Source: Dichetophora obliterata (taxonomy: Eukaryota; Arthropoda; Insecta; Diptera; Sciomyzidae). Taken from it: 64,000 nt of DNA. The translations under genes and the position numbers were made by a program. The stretch spans positions 36,559,819 through 36,623,818 of the forward strand of contig OY986439.1 of NCBI GenBank assembly GCA_963920525.1, given 5' to 3'. The notes below the pieces were generated by a model that made no database searches, was not told the origin of the DNA, and worked only from the letters and a program-made list of their open reading frames with translations. This document shows positions 55,651 to 64,000 of this stretch, in pieces; within the stretch, counting starts at the first letter, position 1, and every line of letters starts with the position of its first letter.

Positions 55651-55904
55651 ATATCGCTCATTTGCACGAATAACGTCACAATTCAAAAAAAGTCATTTTG
55701 CATAAAACGCATTTAAAGTTTTCAATTGACTCACATCTTGTATGAAGAGATAGAGGCATTTTCTCTTCTCACGCGGAGAATATTCAAAAGAATAACATGA
55801 AATTTTAACACAATATAAAGCATGATATAAAGAACAATTCTGCATCATTAATACAAAAATCTTGTTTTTTGAGTTATGATGTTATTCGAGCAAATGAGCG
55901 ATAT
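55651..55904. mobile_element. 254-bp inverted-end MITE
   Basis: ATATCGCTCATTTGCACGAA, TAACGTCAC at the left pairs with GTTATTCGAGCAAATGAGCG, ATAT at the right over about 35 bp. Noncoding. Confidence 0.75.
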
Positions 55905-55935
55905 AATAATTCGAAGCAGTAACGAAAACAGTATA

Positions 55936-56035
55936 AACTAGGTATGCCAATTTTTGGAGTTTTTATGATCCCGGGACTTTCGGGATCTGAAAATACAATC
56001 CCGGGATCCCGGGGATCGTCCCGAAATTCAGGAAG
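55936..56035. repeat. CCCGGG-rich palindromic block
   Basis: Three CCCGGG sites (55970, 56000, 56008) within GATCCCGGGA/TCCCGGGATC strings, in a window otherwise poor in G+C. TAGGTATGCCAATTTTTGGA precedes it. Such blocks occur near the ends of some hAT elements (from memory); the other end was not found. Confidence 0.5.
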
Positions 56036-56339
56036 TTTTTATTTCGTTATTTTTTTTTTGCCAAAAAGTTCAACGCATTCACTTCTATTCCATTATAGTA
56101 CATACTCTGTATCAAATTGATATAACAAAAAAGCACAATTTGTACCAATTCAACAAAAAAAAAACCAAACATAAAATTTGACCAATCATATATTTTCAGT
56201 AATTTATAACATAGTTTTTGTAATACATGCACAAATACATATTTTTGGTTTAAGCTTAGTATGCTGTAGAAGTGAAAAGAAATCTTCCATAAGAAATGCA
56301 TCGCGTTTTTGACAGCGAAAAGGTAGCGAAATTTTTTTT

Positions 56340-56520
56340 CGTTGGTTAGTACGCCGTTGAACCGAAAAAATTGTTCAATGCAGCCAAGTTCACAACCATG
56401 ATTTTAGAGTTAAAATGTCAAAATTTCGCTGCCTTTGATATGGCCGTACATTTAATTGCCGTGGAAATTGGAATGGCGACATTCAACAATAACGTTCAAC
56501 TAACACATTCAACAAACACG
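56340..56520 (+). repeat. dispersed repeat, pair with 18500-18670
   Basis: See the partner. This copy is slightly longer on the right (TTCAACAATAACGTTCAACT, AACACATTCAAC). Confidence 0.75.
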
Positions 56521-56862
56521 TTATGATAAGTATGTGTTAGTGTTGAGTCTACACCAAAATTTCGCGTGTAGAATTAAATGCCTACAAATTTTTGTTCCTA
56601 CAGCATACTAAGCTTTAGCAGTAATTGCCTACATAAAATTATTTTAAATCAGTATTTAAACAACTTTTTTTTTAAATTAAATTATTTTAGATTGATTATT
56701 GTTCAAGTATCCTTCAATAAATCAATTCCGCTTATAATACACATTCCACAGCGCTTAAAACCTGGTGCGCCAGAGTAAAACTTTTCCAAAACTGGCTACA
56801 CTGCTGAAAACATACTCATCGACCAATGAGAATTTTTTTTAATCTGTTCCTATTGTATTTCA

Positions 56863-57006
56863 ATACATCTTTTACCAAAATGAGCATCTTTGGAAAATTT
56901 TTCTAGGTTTTACACGCAACAATATGGTCAAATCTAATGTAAATTTTTTCCACTTTTATTCCACGCTTCGTAATTTTCTTCATTTTCCATTTTGGTAAAA
57001 GATGTG
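56863..57006. mobile_element. small inverted-end sequence
   Basis: ACATCTTTTACCAAAATG near 56863 and CATTTTGGTAAAAGATGT ending 57003 are perfect 18-base inverted copies 140 bp apart. Possible minimal MITE; no target repeat was identified. Confidence 0.5.
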
Positions 57007-57217
57007 CATTCGAGTCTTTTTTCGAAAGCATTTTATTTTTAGGCGATCAGCGTGATGATGTAAAATTAACATGCAAATTAAATTTTTTGTGTATATAATA
57101 AAATTTTTTAGAATTTTTTAGTGATTTTTTAGTTCTTATCGATACCCAGTGAGAATTTAAGCTAGTGCTATGCAAAAGAAGGCATGCTAGTAGTGCTTTT
57201 ATTTTCATCAATACCCA
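57007..57217. other. spacer
   Basis: AT-rich with no feature. Confidence 0.4.
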
Positions 57218-57600
57218 GTAAATAAGTGGATAATCCTATGAGCGATCTGGGAGTGCTCCTTATTGATCCCAGCCAGGTGTATTTTGTGTTCTATTTTAAC
57301 ATTGCAGGTCCTGGGAAGGTTAGCGCTCCCTTTAACATCCCAGAGGAGCTCAAAAGGAGCGATCAATAAATTATCAAAATGGATCAGCAGAGGAACATTT
57401 AAAATATTTTTTTCACAGAAACTAATGATAGAGTTTCCTAAAAAGCACATGCCTCATTTTATTCTCTTTTTTCTTCATTAATTGCTCGCCTATTGAACTT
57501 ATAAAACAGTAAGGAAGCACAAGGGCACAAGTGCTCACTTTTTAATCCAATAAAACAGCAAAATAACGCTCTTGTTGCTCCTCATGGGAGCAATTAATTG
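57218..57600. mobile_element. uninterrupted copy of the CCAGTAAAAA-type element
   Basis: Homologous to 30944-31759 without its 390-bp insertion. Begins near CCCAGTAAATAAGTGGATAA. It continues into GAGCAATTAATTGTTCTAAC, GAAT, a string also in the hairpin loop at 42340, which may mark the true end or another insertion. Confidence 0.7.
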
Positions 57601-57900
57601 TTCTAACGAATTTATCCAAAGAAACAAGAACTACAACAACGTTTTCAATATGAAAAGGAAAACATCAGTATTTGATTTTATTGCAATTTCGGCCCTGGTA
57701 CAGGCTTCATCAGAAATCTTTGTGATACGCCGTGCAAGCGCATTAGCGCAATGCACTACAAAGGCGATGAGATTTTAAGTGTCAATTTCTCAGTTTTTCT
57801 CCCATTTCATATTTTCATGTTTGTTGTTGTATTTTTATATTTTTAAAACAATATAGAAAAAATTATAAATGATCAGAAAAATTTAAAAAAAAATCTAAAT
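57601..57900. other. spacer, no supported gene
   Basis: A 68-residue frame (57572-57778) with unremarkable composition overlaps the previous element and is not supported by any motif. Confidence 0.4.
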
Positions 57901-57924
57901 TTAAAAATAAAAAAAATTATTTTT

Positions 57925-57970
57925 AGTACGAGCCGGGTCTTGAACCCAGGTCTCCGAATTCTACCACTTT
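57925..57970 (-). ncRNA. tRNA-like 3' half (B box)
   Basis: On the minus strand TGGTAGAATTCGGAGACCTG is followed by GGTTCAAGACCCGGCTCGTA, a B-box type sequence. The A box is weak. A related module lies 180 bp on. Probably a tRNA-derived SINE remnant. Confidence 0.45.
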
Positions 57971-58107
57971 ACATATCATATTATATGAAAACTTTTGTAT
58001 GTAAAATTTCTTAGTCTTTTCTTATATTTTTGTATGAAGAAATTTTACAAAAAAATTAAAAAAACAGAAAAATTTCTAAAAAAATGTAGATTTAAAAAAA
58101 ACCTTTT

Positions 58108-58160
58108 TTTTGTCCGAGCTGGGTCTCGAACCCGCATTCCCGAAAGCTTACTTTCATTTG
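58108..58160 (-). ncRNA. tRNA-like 3' half (B box), second copy
   Basis: Minus strand GCGGGTTCGAGACCCAGCTC, preceded by AAGTAAGCTTTCGGGAAT. It resembles the 57925 module, with similar A-rich flanking (AAAAAAACCTTTTTTTT versus AAAAAAATTATTTTTA), so the pair is a local duplication. Confidence 0.45.
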
Positions 58161-58196
58161 TAATGATGCAAAGTAAGCTAAAGTTTGTTAACAACT

Positions 58197-58260
58197 GCGG
58201 TAGATGAGTGGATAAGATGTGGGACCAGCACATAAGAGGACGTGGGTTCGAATCTGGAAA
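58197..58260 (+). ncRNA. tRNA-like module with A and B boxes
   Basis: GTAGATGAGTGGATAAGATG (A-box-like) then 24 bases on GACGTGGGTTCGAATCTGG (B box) on the plus strand. The acceptor stem does not close. Likely a SINE head or tRNA pseudogene; with the two minus-strand modules it forms a divergent cluster. Confidence 0.5.
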
Positions 58261-58399
58261 TTGACAATTGTTTCTTATTTCAATTAGATATTTATATTGC
58301 TTTTCTTTCTAACGCGCATTCTCAAAAAGGGCTGCTAGCGACCTCTTGCGACGTGAGAGTCACGATAGAGGAAGGCCTAGAAAATTTTTTGTTTCATCC

Positions 58400-59043
58400 C
58401 AGTGGCAATGCACATATGACGTAATCAATTATTTCTTAAATACAGTGTAGATGCGGTGCCTCCGAAGTTTGTTTACAATTCTCAATTACATTTGTTCGGA
58501 CATTGCCGCTAAAACACTGATGACATTTACCTTACACAGTAAGCGACGATGGGAGTAGTTATGCATAAGATAGGAGAGAACAAAAATGTGACGCACAAAA
58601 TTGGAGAGACTACAAATAAATTTAACGAAAATCCTCTCTACTTCAAATACACAACGAAAACGAAAGAGAACTTACCGAAAAAAAAGCAAAGAAATACAAA
58701 TGACGCCAAAAATTATTTCTACAATAACTTTTACAATTTAATGAACGAATTTATTACCTTTTATCTAGCACTTTAAAGTTAATTTCTAATAATATTTTGT
58801 TATTTTATACATCAACCTTTATTCTGGTTTAAACATAAAGATTGATAGTTTTCACAAACACAACTCACTGCAAAACTTTCAGTTAGAAAACACGATACTG
58901 CTGCGCAGACGAAGAAAGCCAAACTGTTGTTTGAACAATGAAAATAAAATAATGTGAGCACAAACAAGAAGTGAACACAAACAAGATTTCGTTTCAGCTT
59001 ACAGTTCTGCATTACAATGTCATCACCGACAAATTTTTTCAAG
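58400..59043 (+). mobile_element. uninterrupted copy of the 5131-6230 element
   Basis: Starts CAGTGGCAATGCACATATGA, CGTAATC and ends TCACCGACAAATTTTTTCAA, GCGGA. It runs continuously through the point where the 5.1-kb copy is split, confirming that the inverted copy there is an insertion. Noncoding; a small Lys/Asn-rich frame is not credible. Confidence 0.75.
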
Positions 59044-59345
59044 CGGAATATTAAAAAGTTGATGGGCTTGGATATAAGTGCGGAAGGGCTAAACAAATCC
59101 ATCCCTGCTAGAAGCGCTTCGAAGCTCTGCTTTTGTCTACTGGGTAGTTTCTCAGCGCATCTGTCTTGTGTTTGTGCATCATTTTCTTATTACTAACGAA
59201 CCTAGTTATAGTTCGGAGTAACTTTTTCGTTAAAACTTATATATATGCAATATTTTAAAATCCACCAAATCAAAGATTGTAGTTTAAAAATAGTCTGTTC
59301 TAACTAAAGCATGTTAAATAGAAGAAACCAAATGATTAAACTTTA
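59044..59345. other. spacer
   Basis: Less AT-rich start, then ordinary AT-rich sequence; nothing recognised. Confidence 0.4.
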
Positions 59346-59755
59346 AGGTAATTCACGATCTTGTTGCATCTTTGCAAATGTGTTTTTGCAAGCGTTCACG
59401 GTTAGAAATCTTGGAATAAATTTTTATATTTTTTGGCTTACATATATGACCACACCAAAATGGTATTAAAATTAAATACTGGCCAAATATTAAAAATTAT
59501 TTTGTATTGAAATCGAATGCTCAGTTCGTATTCACTTTTAATACTGATTTTGTATTAGAAATAAATTATAATATTTACCATAGTATCAATCTAATTCCAT
59601 AATTTTGCAATCATTTGAGAAGTATTAAATTTAATACTTTGCTTGTATTAAAATGTATTCCTAGATTTCTAACCGTGTAGATTGTTGTGAACACAGCTTT
59701 AATATAATGATGTTGCAAATGCTTTGCAAAACCTGTTTTTTTTTAATATCATCAT
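59346..59755. mobile_element. relative of the 46110 MITE, split by another
   Basis: The left end TTCACGATCTTGTTGCATCT, TTGCAAATG and right end TTGTGAACACAGC..ATGTTGCAAATGC resemble the 46110-46577 element. 59397-59677 inside is a second inserted element. Confidence 0.55.
59397..59677. mobile_element. 281-bp hairpin MITE
   Basis: The ends CACGGTTAGAAATCT and AGATTTCTAACCGTG are perfect 15-base inverted repeats. Subterminal GTATTAAAATTAAATACT-like strings recur in both halves. Noncoding. Confidence 0.8.
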
Positions 59756-60157
59756 CCGTTTGTAAAAAGTTAAATACAATATTGTACGTCCATTTTTTGT
59801 TGGCATTTAGCCTTTTAATTTTCTTTTTTAAAACTTCCTCTATTTCTTTACTACTTCTTTCTTTTACATAAGGTTTATATCAGGCTTTCTTATTAAAACT
59901 TGTATCAAAATGTCACTAAACGCGTTTGAGGGTTAAAACTTATTTCCAATAAGTGCAAAATTAACTAGTTTTAAATTTAATTATTTTAAAACAATTATCA
60001 ACTTGTATAAAATCAACTAATTTTCAAGTACATAGTTCAAAATATATGCAGACGAATTTCAATTGACTTATTTAGCGGACTTCGACATACAAAGTATGTG
60101 ATTGAGTTCTATGGAAAAAAGTCAGCATTTTTCAAAAGTGATTGAAAAAAACTACTT
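59756..60157. other. AT-rich spacer
   Basis: No feature was supported. Confidence 0.4.
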
Positions 60158-61440
60158 TATCAATTACTTTGTAATTAGTTGATTTTCCTACAGGGTTGCT
60201 TTAATATATAAATGAATTTTGGAAAATTTTTTAATTTTTTTATAAAACTAAACACATAAAAAAATAAAACTTTGTTATTTTTTTTTGGTTCAGGGAAATA
60301 ACGCCCCAAATAAAAAATGAATTAAAGCCCAAACATTTTCCATAAAAATTCGGCGTTATTTTATTTTTGTACGAACAAAATATTTTGGATCTTATTTCAA
60401 TTTCGGTGTTGGCTTAATTAATTTTTTTCGGCTTTATTTAATTTTTTATTTTGGACGTTATTTCATTTTTGTATGCCAAAAATATTTAGTTTTTAAATTA
60501 CTTTGTAGTTAGTTGATTTTGCTATAGGGATAGCTTTAATCAAATTTAGTCAAAGTAAAAACAAATGTATTCAAAATATGTACATGTATCTAAATATTGA
60601 AAAATTTTTTGAAATTTTTCTATGAAACTGAACACATAAAAAATGAAAACATTCTATTTTGGTTCAGGGAAATAACGCCCAATGAAATAACGCCCCAAAA
60701 AAAATTATATAAGGCCCAAACGCTTTCCATACGAATTCGGCGTTATTTCATTATTGTAAGAAAGAATATAAAACCCAAAGACTTATTTCATTTTCGGTTT
60801 TGGTGTTATTTTATTCTTTTTTCGGCTTTATTTAATTTCTTATTGTAGGCATAATATCATTTTTGTATGCCCAAAATATTTAATTGTTCAATTACTTTGT
60901 AATTAGTTGATTTTCTTTTAAGGATAGCGTCAATCAAATTTAGTCAACGTAAAAATAAATGGCCCATTATCATAGTCAAAATCAAAGCCAACTCTAAATT
61001 TAGTGCAAGCTTTTTGACAACATATTATATTAAAAAACTGTCAAAATTATATTTAATTTAGATTTTACTTTTATTTTGAATATGATAATGGGCCCATGTA
61101 TTCAAAATATAAATAAATATTGGAAAATTTTTTTGAAATTTTTTCTATAAAACTAAACTCATTAAAAATGAAAGCATTGTTATTTTTTGGTTCAAAAGAA
61201 CGCCCAAAAAATTAAATAAAGCCCAAAAAATTTCCAACAAATTCGGCGTTATTTAATTTTTGTAAGAAAAAAATATTTTGGGTCTTATTTCATTTTCAGT
61301 ATTGGCGTAATTTATTTTTTTTTTTGCTTTATTTAATTTTGTATTTTGGGCGTTATTTCATTTTTGTATGCCCAAAATATTTTGGGCTTTATTTCATGTT
61401 TTATTTTGGGCGTTATTTCCATTAACCATTTTTTCTGCGT
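60158..61440 (+). repeat. three tandem ~340-bp units with AATAACGCCC palindromes
   Basis: Units begin with TTACTTTGTAATTAGTTGAT near 60160, 60498 and 60893. Each has GGTTCAGGGAAATAACGCCC, AAATAAAGCCCAAA, TTCGGCGTTATTTCATTTTT, GGGxxTTATTTCATTTTCGG and a closing TTTTGGGCGTTATTTCATTT, TTGTATGCC. The third unit is longer because of a MITE (60961-61094). The start AATAACGCCC and later GGGCGTTATT make each unit partly self-complementary. Confidence 0.8.
60961..61094. mobile_element. 134-bp MITE inserted in the third tandem unit
   Basis: GGCCCATTATCATAGTCAAA and TTGAATATGATAATGGGCC are inverted ends. Compared with units 1 and 2 (AAACAAATGTATTCAAAAT), the block interrupts AAATAAATG|...|ATGTATTC. Noncoding. 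Confidence 0.82.
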
Positions 61441-61839
61441 ACAATAACTTTTTCAGTAGACAATGAAAGAATTCTCAATTTGGATTGCTTGACAGGAAAA
61501 TATTGGCAAACAAAAATAATGGTATAAGATTATGCCATAGTAAAATTAGAGAAGGTATATGGATTTCGAAGAGACAGACTACCGAAACTGTCAAAACGAA
61601 GTTGACAGCTCATAGAAAATCAGAAAACGATGAGAAAGCACAAATTGGCCGCATTCATGTTTTTCTCTGAATGTGTTGTTCAAACGTTAAAAAAGTTGAA
61701 AAGAATTTAATTTAATTGTTATAATTGCTTAGTTATGTAAATAATTTAATAACAAAGGTTTCTCAATGAATTTTAACACAAGAGTATCTTACCAACTATT
61801 GACTACGCTGAATGCGGTCATTGATTTTCTTTTGTTTTC
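61441..61839. other. spacer containing a repeat shared with 62450-62515
   Basis: CCGAAACTGTCAAAAC, AAGTTGACA near 61580 recurs near 62468. GGCCGCATTCATGTTTTTCT, CTGAATGTGTTG near 61650 resembles the end of the 62676 element. No gene. Confidence 0.45.
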
Positions 61840-62341
61840 AATAGGGCTGTTCACATTTCAAACCGCTCATCAAATCATTTGTCAAATCGTTTGACCACAA
61901 AAGTGTTCAGACTCATCAAATTTTTCGTCAAATTTCATTTTATCTTGAACGCCGAAGTAAGCACCACTTGTTATTAAAATCGTATTGGAGGAAGAAGAAA
62001 TCATTTTATAAATTATTATAAATTCTTTGCAACAGTTATTTATTATTATTTTGTTACTACTTTCTTCCGCTCTCTCTTTTGCCACGATGTGCTCAGGTTG
62101 AAAACTTTCTTCAACTGACAAAATCGTACTACATAATTTGACGAGTGTTCACACTGGTCAAATCGTTCGTCAAATCAGCAGAAAAATTAAAAAATTTTGA
62201 TTTTCATCAAACGATTTGACCAACGAGTGTGAACACTCATCAAATCGCCATCAAATCCATACAAATTCTGTTGGCCAAATCAATTGTCAAATCATTTGAT
62301 GATCGATTTGATGAGCTATTTGAAATGTGAACAGCCCTATT
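61840..62341. mobile_element. 502-bp inverted-end element
   Basis: AATAGGGCTGTTCACATTTC, AAA at the left pairs with TTTGAAATGTGAACAGCCCT, ATT at the right. A second inner dyad, GTGTTCACACTGGTCAAATC and its complement near 62225, and multiple TCAAATCxTTTG strings follow. Noncoding. Confidence 0.85.
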
Positions 62342-62530
62342 CGCAAAATGCTGACTTGGAAAATTTTGGATATGAGAAAGAGAACGCTGTCCGAAATGCA
62401 TCTATCTTCTGTAGTTCTGCCCATGGCAAAATTTGACAAGGTAGTGTTAGAGCGGAGAGCCGGTAACCGAAACTGTCAAAACTAAGTTGACATTCATACA
62501 AAATCTGCAACCAGTGTGCCAGTTTACACT

Positions 62531-62675
62531 AGCTTCACTCAACCGACTCACCGAACGTCAAATAAAAGTGAGTCGCAAAAAATTAAACATTTTTAATACT
62601 CTTGCCTCACTTCATTCACCTTCTCAATTCCTCATCTCTTCTGTAGACGTCAAAGTGAGTCGGTTGAGTGAAGCT
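62531..62675. mobile_element. 145-bp MITE
   Basis: AGCTTCACTCAACCGACTCA, C and GTGAGTCGGTTGAGTGAAGC, T are perfect 21-base inverted ends. GACGT/ACGTC follows inward at both ends. Noncoding. It directly abuts the next element. Confidence 0.85.
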
Positions 62676-63055
62676 ATTGGCCGCATTCAGCGCAGACAAC
62701 TGTTGTGAACTGTAATAGTAGCGCTACCTTAGTTCACGATGTTTTTCTCTGAATGTGTTGCTACTCTACACGTCAGAAGTTAGATTCAATTTAATTTTTA
62801 CGTAAATTTAAATCAATTGCAAAGGTTTCTCACTTAAATTTTGTTGCGTTCTTTTTGCGTTTATTAATTTAACAGCGTCAGTAACAGCATCTGACAGTTA
62901 AGCAAACAGTTGTGTTCATGTAGCATAGAATTTGTTCGCTCAATTAAAAGGCGTTCGCTACTTTATCAGTTTTAGTTAGCGCTACCAAATTTGTACCATT
63001 CAGCGAATTTTTACACAACAGTTGCCAACTGTTGTCTGCGCTGAATGCGGCCAAT
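62676..63055. mobile_element. 380-bp CGCATTCAGCG MITE
   Basis: ATTGGCCGCATTCAGCGCAG, ACAAC at the left and GTTGTCTGCGCTGAATGCGG, CCAAT at the right are perfect inverted 25-base ends. TAGCGCTACC appears in both halves. Relative at 15464-15640. Confidence 0.87.
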
Positions 63056-63068
63056 GAGAATGCAATAT

Positions 63069-63216
63069 CATGCTCTCTTTCCATACTGCCGTGTCTGTTA
63101 AATTCAGCTGTGTGCCGAATGGAAACAAAAGAAAATAAATAAAAAGTTTTGCTTCGTTTTGGCATTTCCGGCAGTATGCTCTCATCTAGTGCATCTACCT
63201 GTATTCTTCTACCATG
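63069..63216. mobile_element. 148-bp relative of the 11000 MITE, left TIR lost
   Basis: TGCAATAT flanks both sides (63061-63068 and 63217-63224), an 8-bp duplication. The right end TGTATTCTTCTACCATG equals that of 11000-11182, and CTCTCTTTCCATACTGCC, AAACAAAAGAAAATAA, TTTTGCTTCGTTTTG and TTCCGGCAGTATGCTCTCAT are shared. The left end keeps CATG but lacks about 35 bp, including most of the TIR. Confidence 0.82.
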
Positions 63217-63322
63217 TGCAATATGAAAACAAAAATTGGCAAAACTACCAAAATGGCTAAGTTTGACAGTTATGGTCACTAAGAAAGAGAACAAACACAT
63301 TGAGCCCTAACACTACCTTGTC

Positions 63323-64000
63323 TAGTTGTACTATGGTTCTGCCCATGACATTTTCCAATATTTTTCTGTGACATGCGGCCTTATTTTGACAATCGAAAGG
63401 GTTTCATATAAAAAATTTCAAATAAAATGCCAAATAACGCTATTTTTCTGATATTCCAAATAAAAACACCTTATTTTATTAACACCATGACAAATATGAC
63501 CTCTTTATCAACATTTATTCGATAAAAAAATATATGCGTAAGTAGCTAAAATTGTAACTTTTATTCTGATATTTAAAAATAAAACAAAATAAAAGCCATA
63601 TTCAAGAATTATAATGTTTAATTTTTCATGAAAAAGTCTCATAAAATATTTTTAAATATCATATTAGTCCAAATACATTTCTGCAATCGAATCCCCCTTC
63701 CACCCTCCCGCTGTAAGAATGCTGGCTATATGCCTCGAATATAGTCAGAAGACCAATAAAACAGTTAATTTCGAACAAAACTATTGGTAATAAAAAAGTC
63801 TAACAAATAAATTTTGCTCATTTCAGAAACTTAACCAGCATAAATCGAAAGAAGTACCGAGTACTGGTTATTTAAGTTAAACCCAAATACCTACAAAACA
63901 TTTGAAAGCGAATTTAAAAACAAAACTACTTGATTCGGAAAACTACTGTTAAAGAGATTATAACTCGGAATTTAACACTCAGAAACTAGTGGCCGTTAGT
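63323..64000. other. AT-rich end of window
   Basis: No gene. A small dyad CTGGCTATAT-GCCTCGA-ATATAGTCAG lies near 63722-63748. Confidence 0.45.

Larger units (their letters stand above)
62440..63322. mobile_element. outer element with GACAAGGTAGTGTTAG ends
   Basis: GACAAGGTAGTGTTAG near 62437-62452 pairs with CTAACACTACCTTGTC near 63306-63321. It encloses three smaller elements (62531, 62676, 63069). Both outer flanks contain GTTCTGCCCATG, itself repeated. Ends approximate. Confidence 0.55.

Noticed and set aside
1..64000. Endogenous retrovirus or viral insertion
   Set aside because: No gag, protease, integrase, envelope or viral polymerase motif was seen; the only reverse transcriptase is the LOA-type LINE.

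Overview
The window is about 64 kb of AT-rich eukaryotic DNA from an insect, most likely a higher fly (Brachycera, perhaps a tephritid or similar). This rests on short GT-AG introns, an SLC36-type gene close to the Drosophila paralogues, irritans- and mellifera-like mariner elements, a LOA-clade LINE, and many short inverted-repeat elements. There are no bacterial-style operons and no CRISPR. Species cannot be fixed from sequence alone.

Only one host gene is clear: three 3'-terminal exons (3591-4619, + strand) of a proton-coupled amino acid transporter (SLC36/PAT family). Its 5' exons lie before the window. A possible core promoter with a CA-rich upstream region sits near 44.2 kb but has no visible coding exon.

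Nearly everything else is layered mobile DNA. 0-2.5 kb: a dead irritans-type mariner and the end of an hAT-like element. 5.1-11.4 kb: an element that received an inverted copy of itself, an inverted-repeat element carrying a degenerate coding exon, a 5'-truncated LINE insertion, a small element with 8-bp target duplication, and a perfect 106-bp tandem duplication. 11.8-14.4 kb: a 2.6-kb LOA-type LINE (- strand) with intact 13-bp target duplications. 14.9-19.6 kb: a run of hairpin/foldback elements including a TA-flanked Tc1-like palindrome. 19.7-21.8 kb: a non-autonomous hAT with a perfect 8-bp duplication, itself hit by a TAA-flanked Harbinger-like element. 21.9-23.6 and 51.0-52.1 kb: tandem copies of a noncoding interspersed repeat.

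From 26.5 to 37.4 kb, two matching halves of one mellifera-like mariner lie about 9.6 kb apart. The intervening DNA holds a hAT-tailed element, TGTACTNAGTACA-type arrays, an unidentified exon-like frame and an element with two distinct tandem arrays. 38.2-40.3 kb is a TTA-flanked element split by a 1.55-kb TTAA-flanked foldback. 45.7 kb has a 139-bp TTAA-flanked element. 47.5-49.4 kb carries a dispersed GTCCCAGTAGTCAC motif. 50.9-53.8 kb is a noncoding repeat with ~121-129-bp internal units. 57.2-63.3 kb is another dense nest of short elements, tRNA-like modules and a 3-unit tandem array.

No transposase or reverse transcriptase here is intact. The hairpins and stacked insertions make the window a candidate for small-RNA production, which is inference only.
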